NCBI GenBank assembly: GCA_027604705.1
Contig: JADHYV010000015.1
Span: 1 to 64,000, forward strand
DNA length: 64,000 nt
Reading direction: 5' to 3'
From: Allomyces arbusculus
Lineage: Eukaryota; Blastocladiomycota; Blastocladiomycetes; Blastocladiales; Blastocladiaceae
This document shows positions 57,846 through 64,000 of the stretch, piece after piece (position 1 is the first letter of the stretch; every line of letters starts with the position of its first letter). Made by a program: the position numbers and the translations under genes. The notes below the pieces were generated by a model. It did not search any database, was not told the DNA's origin, and saw only the letters and a program-made list of their open reading frames with translations.

Positions 57846-58268
57846 ATGTTGACCAACCTACGGTTGTTTGCCTTCCTTTTCCTCTGTCAGACCCTTTCCG
57901 CTTGCTACCCGTCCATTGACTTTCGGGGGCGGGCGACAACATGTCAGCATACATTTAAACCGACACGGGCAGGTAATGTTTTCGACACTGTTCAGGGTGC
58001 CCTTGTCCTGTTCTACTTCATTTCCGGTTTTGATTTAGCTCGCCCAACAGAGTGGACAGCTCACCATTTTGTCAGCCACTGCCTCAAAGATTGGCGGTTT
58101 TCGAACACAGACATATCCTGTCTCGAATCCCACATGGAAACGTTGCCTAGCGTCCTCAAGCATTGTGTCGCCGAACTTGTGCTGGACCAGGAAGAGCATG
58201 CTGGCGACCTCTGCACACTGTGTAAGATTAAAGATGTGCTAAAAGTGCAGTCCCAAATGGATTACTAA
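57846..58268 (+). CDS. Possible small secreted cysteine-rich protein
   Basis: ATG at 57846 opens a 140-codon frame. The N-terminus MLTNLRLFAFLFLCQTLSA is a good signal peptide, with likely cleavage before CYPSIDF. The mature part has seven to eight cysteines (TCQH, HCLKDW, SCLE, HCVAEL, LCTLCKI) and no transmembrane span. The base composition is visibly less GC-rich than the neighbours, and the ATG lies only about ten bases after the CCDC148 stop, so it may equally be open 3' UTR sequence. I recognise no family. If real, a secreted Cys-rich protein of this size would fit an extracellular or host-contact role, which is inference. Confidence 0.35.
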   Translation: MLTNLRLFAFLFLCQTLSACYPSIDFRGRATTCQHTFKPTRAGNVFDTVQGALVLFYFISGFDLARPTEWTAHHFVSHCLKDWRFSNTDISCLESHMETLPSVLKHCVAELVLDQEEHAGDLCTLCKIKDVLKVQSQMDY

Positions 58269-58700
58269 TGGCGGCGCTTGTGAGTCAAGGGCGGAAATCG
58301 CGGCGAGTGTAGTGTTGAAGGCCTGGAAGCTGTATGTCGGAGCGAAATGGGCTTCACAGAAATGAAATTAACACGATCACTGAAACTGAAGCAGCACTAC
58401 CTTGGTTGAGACTTGAGTTCTTGACATGATTTGGAGAAACCTGAAAACGGTGTCGCAGGGCCACCGCCAGACAGCGCCCTCAGCGGTCCTGTCGGTGCTA
58501 GGCAGCAGGATTCAGATCTGGGCAGTGGCGGTTCGCGCGACCAGGGCTTATCACTGACTCCCGGCTACTGAGTTGAGGTCGCCGGTTCAAACCTGACCAT
58601 GCTCACACCCGCAGTTCACTCCCTGGCGGGCATGACCCTTTTCCTTTCATTTTCTTACACACCTCCTGCCGCGCTTCTGCCCGCGTAAATATGCCACGAC
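58269..58700. other. Gene-poor stretch
   Basis: This is mostly featureless, AT-richer sequence. It contains a GGTTCAAACC box near 58,583 resembling the B box of a tRNA promoter, but no cloverleaf can be drawn around it. Confidence 0.3.
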
Positions 58701-58724
58701 CTCGGGCTGCTGTTGCGGCCTGTC

Positions 58725-59250
58725 ATGACCGCCTCCAGTCCTCTCTTCATCAGGACCGCTGTCACCAACACACAACGTTGCCACGCCTCCACGTTTCCGT
58801 CCTCGTTACCATTCTCTGCCGCCTCGCTGCGCCTGGCCGCGACAATGGGAGCCGTCCTTTGCACACGCCTGCCCTGCCCCACTGAAAGAGAACTGCCCGC
58901 TGACGTATTTCGTCCCTGTCGCTCAGAGTCTCATCACAGCCATTGTCGACGCGCACATTCTTGATTTCGAGGACGCGCAACGAGTGCCGCCCGCCCAGGT
59001 CCCACGCGCGAAACGGCCATCCCCTCTGACAACAGGTATGTGCGGGCCCGCTTTCTCTTTCTGTTGGCACGACGTTTGAAGTACGACCGCAACGCGCACG
59101 CCTTTGCGCGAAGCGAGCAAGACGGACTGCATCGTTCCGCACAATCAGTGCACCAGGGAACGATTTGCGGGAGGGGTTGACGGATGGAGATGCTGTCACG
59201 AGCTATCCGTGGCGTTCCTCTTCGGTTCGCTCCCGCCTCCAGGCCGTTTG
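58725..59250 (+). CDS. Possible small gene, unrecognised, split or decayed
   Basis: From an ATG at 58725 the frame reads MTASSPLFIRTAVTNTQRCH, a Ser/Thr/Arg-rich start of mitochondrial-presequence type. A different frame from about 58,890 reads NCPLTYFVPVAQSLITAIVD and AHILDFEDAQRVPPAQV, which looks like folded protein, and then RARFLFLLARRLKYDRNAHA in a third frame after a possible GTATGT donor at 59,036. Splicing could link these, but I could not set consistent junctions. No family was recognised. Confidence 0.25.
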
Positions 59251-59259
59251 TGCACTGCT

Positions 59260-59999
59260 AGCTTTGTGGCGAAACAGGACACTTACGATCACCTGTGCCT
59301 CTTGCTTGCTGAGCCTGGGCTTCCCCCGCCCTTCTCCTCTGCCTGTTTTGTGTCAGCACCTTGCCCCTGAAGCCGTTTGTGTCCCCACAACGGAGCCAAA
59401 AAAAGTCCGTGTTAAAATTGCCGTCCTTACAATTTTGGACAAATGTGCAAGATGGTATACAATTTAGTGCAATTGAGTACAATCGAGGAAAGGGAGCTAC
59501 ATCTTGCAGGAACCAGAATGGCGATGTGGGTAAGTTTGCAAAGAGTCTCCATGGCGGGCGGATTGAAAGATTCAGCACGTTGAAAAGAGCGAGAACTGGT
59601 GGAGATTGCTTGACAAGTTGGGGGCAATCAAGGCATCCATGCGCAGCGGGAATCCATGCAAATTCAGGATCAGCGTGTCAGTGACCAGGGGAGCACTTCA
59701 ACAATTGCGTGCAGGTAAAACAAGCCAATCGAGAATTGACAACGGCGATTGAGGACCATATCATCATTGTCAAGAGCGAGATTGAGAACAAGGCGACGTG
59801 GCATGGCAGGCACAGCTGGGACCCACTGCCCCCTGTGCACCAACGTATGCTCTTCATCGTCGTCCAAGTCGTCCCATGACTGGTCGTCCACATTGATCGT
59901 CAAACGCAGCGAGGGCGCTGTGGCCCGTGGAATGGCCGCCATGACTGCATGTAGACCCATTTGACAAAGGCCTCTGCAGCCTGCTCCTCTCCACGTCAC
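59260..59999 (-). pseudogene. Dispersed relic of the F-box/LRR family
   Basis: The minus strand from 59,960 reads GLHAVMAAIPRATAPSLRLT, then AVPAMPRRLVLNLALDNDDM and LFYLHAIVEVLPWSLTR. These align in order with GLETVSAALFNRSVQTSLSV, AVRALPRCLTSFTLDVMDD and LPQLAKAVPLVTDTLSLVLP of the intact gene at 8242-10155. Leucine-rich fragments in other frames follow (VLNLSIRPPWRLFANLP, FPRLYSIALNCIPSC). No F-box is present. It is an old, broken internal piece about 50 kb from the array. The match is by eye and should be tested by alignment. Confidence 0.45.
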
Positions 60000-60758
60000 A
60001 GTGTAGCAAACAGCATTAGATGCAGGAGAAACGGACGAGGCAAAACTTTGCCAACATGTATGCTTCCCATTCTTAAAACACTTTCAATGTGAGTGTGCTT
60101 ACAATGAAGCATCGCTCAAGGTCGGTAAATGACGGGTCATTCACACCGGAAATGCTATAGGTGGATCATTTCAGGATGCAGCCGCTCTTGCAGCCTCAGT
60201 GTGTGGGCACTTGCATTAGAAGTATGGGAGGCATGAGCATCAGCTGTGGTGCTCATGCATCAGCCTCTTCCATGCTGCTCAAAAATGACACTGATCCTTT
60301 TTGCTTCTGACTAAAGTTTCGCAAAAGCGCAGCATGCACTGGTGTTCCGTTTTTTGGGTGTATGGAGGGCAAGAAAGTGCCTCTGTTTATGTAAGACCAC
60401 AAACACAGACAGCAAACCGTCAGAGATGGTCCAGCGTGTTGGCCCACCCTTGGTCCACGGCACAGATGTCACTCCTTGGACGAGTGCCAGCAGACACGAC
60501 CGCCGGAAGCAACCAACGGCTCGACCGTCACAGTTCTCGCCGGCGGGCGATGCACACAAACGCGGTGGTGGTTGCGACACGGTCACGTCGCCACACGTGT
60601 CCGGTCGCGTCGCCGTGTTCGCTCGTCGCAGGAAGATGGTTTGCCGTGCCCCGCTCCTCGACCACGACACAACCCTCCATCGCCGCCATGAGGCACCACC
60701 GCGAACCACGACGACGAGCCGCGATCCTTGCCGACTCAGCGCACGTACCCCGACCGAC
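60000..60758. other. Intergenic region before the RABL3-like gene
   Basis: AT-richer to about 60,450, then GC-rich with Arg/His-coding open frames on the plus strand that lack start or family support. The RABL3-like promoter should lie here. No clear gene. Confidence 0.3.
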
Positions 60759-62190
60759 ATGATCGCATGGCTCGCGCAACAGCTGCAAGCGCCATGGGCC
60801 TCCACCTCTCCACCACCCGCTCGCCCATCGAGCCCCGACCTGAACGACGATGATGACATCGACCCGGGCGTGCGCGTCGACATGTGGGCCGGCGCATCCC
60901 CCTCTGCGCCCGCATCATCAGCAGTTCCGGAACTCACGACCAAAGTGCGCGTCGTGGTCGTCGGGGAACGCGGCACGGGCAAGTCGAGCTTGGTGCGGTA
61001 CCTGACGGACGTACCGACGTCCGCGCGCGTCACGGCGCCGCGGTCGGCGGACGCGGCGCCCGTCGGTGGAGGTGGAAAGACGCGCGGGCGCGCCGGTGAG
61101 GCCGACCCGAGACACGTGTTTACGGGCGTGCGCGTGCGTGTGCGGATCTGCCGTCTCTGGGATGCGGCACTGTGCTGACGAGACGACGCGTGTGTCGCTT
61201 AGCTACACTACCACGCTGCCTCGGCGAAACACGTCTGGGTCGAATTCGTCACAGCCCCACCGTCGATTGGCGCGCGCGCACGGACGCTCGTGGCCGCAGG
61301 TGTGCACGGGATTCTGGGCGTGCACGACCTGTCGCAGCCGCGCACGCGCGACGCGGCCGAGCGCGCGGTGCGTGCCGTGCAAGCCTCGGCAGGTGGAACG
61401 GTCCCCGTGCTGCTGGTCGGGACCAAGAGCGACCTGGTGCCCGGGTTTCTGAGCCAACAGCAGCTCGCGCAACAGCAGGCGCAGGCCGCGGCGCGGCAGC
61501 AGCAGCAGCATTACCGTGATTCGACGCGGCGTGCCGCCCCAACACTCGCACTCGACCCGCCGGGCACGGAAGGTCGGCCGCACACCTTGGCCATGGTACG
61601 TCTATGCCCACCGATCCGAAGTTGGTTTTGACAAGCGCGGGCGGCTGACCGATTCACCCGAGTAGTCGATGGACGCGCCACCCCCGCCCGAAGCCTTTGC
61701 GCCGTTCCTCAACCAGGTGATTGCGATGCGATGGCCCTCGGTCGGGACGGGATCGTCGGCGTACAGGTACGACCAGCAGCACGCGTTGACGTCGCCGACG
61801 ATGGGTGCCGCGACGATACTTCCGCGGTCGCCCGTGCTGGGACCGCCGCGGTCGCCGCTGCTCGGATCGGCACACGGTAGCAGCCGGCCGCCGAGCCAGG
61901 TCGGTGTCGGTGCGTCAGCGGGATCGCTGTTTCCTGTGGGGAGCGTCGCGGCGCCGATGGGACTCGGGCTCGGGCTGGCCCCGACACCCGGTCCGCGTTC
62001 CGCGAGCCGCGGCTCGTCCGACGCGACGGCCAGCGGTGTCAAAGGCACGAGCATTGGTCCGGAGCCGCTGCCCGTGCTGGTGGCGCCGCCCGAAGTCCCG
62101 CTCGGCGGCGCGCTCGGCATGCAGCGAGCCGGCACCAGCAGCAGCGCAGCGCGGGCCGGTGCTGCTGATGAAGATGCGTGGCGGCGGTGA
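60759..62190 (+). CDS. RABL3-like small GTPase with altered switch II and long tail
   Basis: Exons 60759-61133, 61203-61595 and 61666-62190 (introns 69 and 70 nt, phase 0) give about 430 residues, against about 236 in animal RABL3. The P-loop VVVGERGTGKSSLVRYL is intact and GTKSDL is the guanine-specificity motif. VHGILGVHDLSQPRTRDAAE matches the VNGIILVHDLTNKKS segment, and FLNQVIAMRW matches the RABL3 C-terminal helix FFDKVIEKRY. The segment between is shortened: after KHVWVEF, where relatives have LWDVGG, this protein has VTAPPS, so the catalytic DxxG is missing. A Gln/Ala-rich insert and a Gly/Pro/Ser-rich tail of about 140 residues follow. RABL3 forms dimers and acts in Ras trafficking and ciliary biology. 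Nucleotide binding seems likely; hydrolysis is doubtful. Confidence 0.72.
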
Positions 62191-63093
62191 GCATGCGAAC
62201 GACGCGGCCATGGCGCCCAGAGCCACTGCGGAGGGCGCTTGAACGAATGGCAAGGGCAGGGCCGTGGCACAGCTGTTCACGTGATAAAGCACATGGTTGG
62301 CGGAATGGCAGGGACACGTGGCGCGCGCGTGACACCAGGGGCCGTGCGCCGTGCGCGAGGGTTACGGCACAGCGATCACCTTGGAGAAACACCGGAGACG
62401 CTGACGGCGGTCTGACACATGCAATGTCACGGCGGCGACCGAGCGGGGTGCGACGGGCGGCGGGCGGCAACGGCGACGGCGACGGCGACGGCCCGGCCGT
62501 GCTCGCCGACGAGGCCGCCGCCTGTGACGGGCGACGGTGGCGGCCGTGACACGACGCCGCGCAGACGGCCCTCGCGAACGGTCACAGGTCCAACGATGAG
62601 CAGGCCGCGGTGCGACGTGCGGCAACGCTCTCTCCACCATCGGAGCCGGTGAGCGCTACCTTCGGCCCTTGGCCGCGCACAACCACGTCTGCCAAACCGG
62701 CCCACGCTGCCTGCAAGTAGCCGCACTCGACTCGCGTGTATCGGCGCGTCAAGCTGGTCGCGCTCATTGTCGGAAGCCGCCACGCCCGCCGCGATCGCCG
62801 GTCGCCACCAGGCTGCCACGCACACGACGTTCCGTATCTTCCTTGCCCGCCGACCATCGCGCGATCGTACCGACCACCGGCCGTGCCCATCGCGCCCCTG
62901 CCGCCGCGGACGCGGCGCTGAACCTTGAGTGCGTTGCAAGCGTCGCTGCGCGCGACCTCCAGCCCGAGCCTGCAAGCGAGCGGCGCGCCGTTGTTGGTCG
63001 CCAGTGACCGACAGCCGCCACCACTGCGCACGACCGAAATCGACGACTCTCGTCGCCGCACCCGATCGGCAAGTTTGCCCGTTGACACCACCC
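62191..63093. other. Intergenic region
   Basis: These 903 GC-rich bases have many long random open frames on both strands (Arg/Ala/Gly-rich), none with a recognisable motif. It should contain the RABL3-like 3' UTR and the promoter of the gene starting at 63094. Confidence 0.35.
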
Positions 63094-64000
63094 ATGTTCC
63101 GCCCGCCCTCGTCGTCGTCGTCGTCCTCGGCCCAACCGCCCGGCGCGGGCCCGCCGCCGTCAGCACCGCCCGCCGCCTCGGCACCGCACGCGGGCGGCAA
63201 CAATGTCTTTGCGCGCGAGCGCGCCCTCGCCGGCGCCGCGGCCGCCGGATACAACCCGGCGACCGCTGCTGCGAATGCCGCCGCCGCTGCTGCTGCTTAC
63301 GACCCGACCGCTGCTGCCGCTGCCGCTGCTGCTGCATTTGCCGCTGCCGACCCGAACCTGCTCGCGGGCCTGATGGCCGCCAATGCCAATCCGACCGCTG
63401 CTGCCGCGGCTGCTGCCGCTGCGTTCTCCCCATTCAACATGGCCGCGGCCGCAGCCATGCTTGCCGCGACGGCCGGTGGACCTCGCACGCCCAATCTCGG
63501 TCTTCTCGCGGCAGCAGGATTGTTACCGCCCGCGGGCGTCATGGGGCTCGACGCGGCCGCGATGCAGGCGTTTACCGACATGCACCAGGCGCCGTTACCG
63601 CCGCAACCGCCTCCACCGCCCCCGGCCCAGCCGCAACCGCCTTCCCAGCCGCCGACAACGCACGCGCACCACCACGATCTCGCGGCGGACCTCGACGCGT
63701 TCGCACGCGGCGGCGCCGGCGGCGATCCCGTCGTCGACTACGCGGCGATGCCCGAAATTGGCACGGCCCCAACCTACTCGCTGCCCGCCATGGACGCGGC
63801 TACCGCCGCGGCCCTGCGGACCCCACCAACGGCCGCTGCTGCCGCTGCTGCAGCGCGAGCCGCATCACGTCGCGCGTCCGGCGCGCAACCGCCGCCGTCG
63901 TTCCAGGACTTTACTGTCCCCGCTACGGCAACCGACCCGATGGCGCTAGCGGCCTCGTCGTCGTCGCTCGGAAACACGGGCTACTCGCCGTACGGTACCT
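63094..64000 (+). CDS. Alanine/proline-rich protein, N-terminal part (runs off window)
   Basis: ATG at 63094 (context ACCACCCATGTTC) opens a frame that is uninterrupted to the window end, 302 codons. It begins MFRPPSSSSSSSAQPPGAG and has repeated YNPATAAANAAAAAAAYD-type poly-alanine blocks alternating with F/Y-containing spacers, then a Pro/Gln tract (PLPPQPPPPPPAQPQPP), HAHHHDLAADLDAF, and further Ala/Ser runs. Such poly-Ala/Pro/Gln composition is typical of regulators of transcription or RNA, with the folded domain usually elsewhere in the protein; that domain is outside the window. The GCN/GCT codon runs are interrupted, which argues for selection on protein rather than slippage. Confidence 0.6.
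   Translation, partial: MFRPPSSSSSSSAQPPGAGPPPSAPPAASAPHAGGNNVFARERALAGAAAAGYNPATAAANAAAAAAAYDPTAAAAAAAAAFAAADPNLLAGLMAANANPTAAAAAAAAAFSPFNMAAAAAMLAATAGGPRTPNLGLLAAAGLLPPAGVMGLDAAAMQAFTDMHQAPLPPQPPPPPPAQPQPPSQPPTTHAHHHDLAADLDAFARGGAGGDPVVDYAAMPEIGTAPTYSLPAMDAATAAALRTPPTAAAAAAAARAASRRASGAQPPPSFQDFTVPATATDPMALAASSSSLGNTGYSPYGT

Noticed and set aside
58540-58640. tRNA gene or tRNA-derived SINE
   Set aside because: A GGTTCAAACC box is present, but no acceptor stem pairs with the downstream bases, no A box fits at the right distance, and no second copy or flanking duplication was seen.
62427-63433. Long minus-strand frames (275-283 codons) opposite the start of the Ala-rich gene
   Set aside because: They read as Arg/Gln-rich runs complementary to poly-Ala codons and have no motif or splice support.

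Overview
This is nuclear DNA of a eukaryote, most likely a zoosporic (flagellated) fungus of the blastocladiomycete or chytrid type. It is GC-rich and gene-dense. Genes carry short GT-AG introns, mostly 58-91 nt by my hand splicing, with two longer 5' introns. One gene is a fungal-type p67phox/NoxR oxidase regulator with N-terminal TPRs and a C-terminal PB1 domain. Two genes belong to cilium-linked families (CYB5D1 and CCDC148). The fungal placement is inference; a tree of the EF-2 protein would settle it.

Layout, left to right. The left edge holds a piece of an LSD1-like amine oxidase, followed by a KH-like protein (384-2288). From 2.4 to 10.2 kb lies a minus-strand tandem array of one F-box/leucine-rich family: a single intact 637-aa gene (8242-10155) and at least four decayed copies, with a further stray relic at 59.3-60.0 kb. 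From 10.5 to 16 kb are a ZC3H3-like CCCH zinc-finger protein, an unrecognised minus-strand gene and CYB5D1. From 17 to 24 kb are a seven-exon FtsX/MacB-type permease and a fructosyl-amine/sarcosine-oxidase-like flavoenzyme. From 24 to 34 kb are a RING-like protein, a long low-complexity coiled-coil protein, a CoA-pyrophosphatase-type Nudix enzyme and elongation factor 2.

From 34.6 to 44.3 kb one almost intronless gene encodes a protein of about 3,210 residues: a ComEC-type metallo-beta-lactamase fold, then about 1,800 residues of unrecognised beta-rich sequence, a hydrophobic helical block, a Gly-rich hinge, and about 17 TRAF-type zinc fingers. This is the most novel object in the window. From 45 to 53 kb are a mitofusin (Fzo1), a polytopic membrane protein and its decayed tandem duplicate. 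From 53 to 64 kb are NoxR, CCDC148, a possible small secreted protein, a RABL3-like GTPase and the start of an alanine-rich protein that runs off the right edge.

Apart from the two tandem families the genes look like ordinary unlinked housekeeping, cilium and signalling genes; I see no operon-like pathway. I saw no rRNA, convincing tRNA, CRISPR, LTR element or intact transposon. Splice sites were read by eye and those stated exactly are phase-consistent; other boundaries are approximate.
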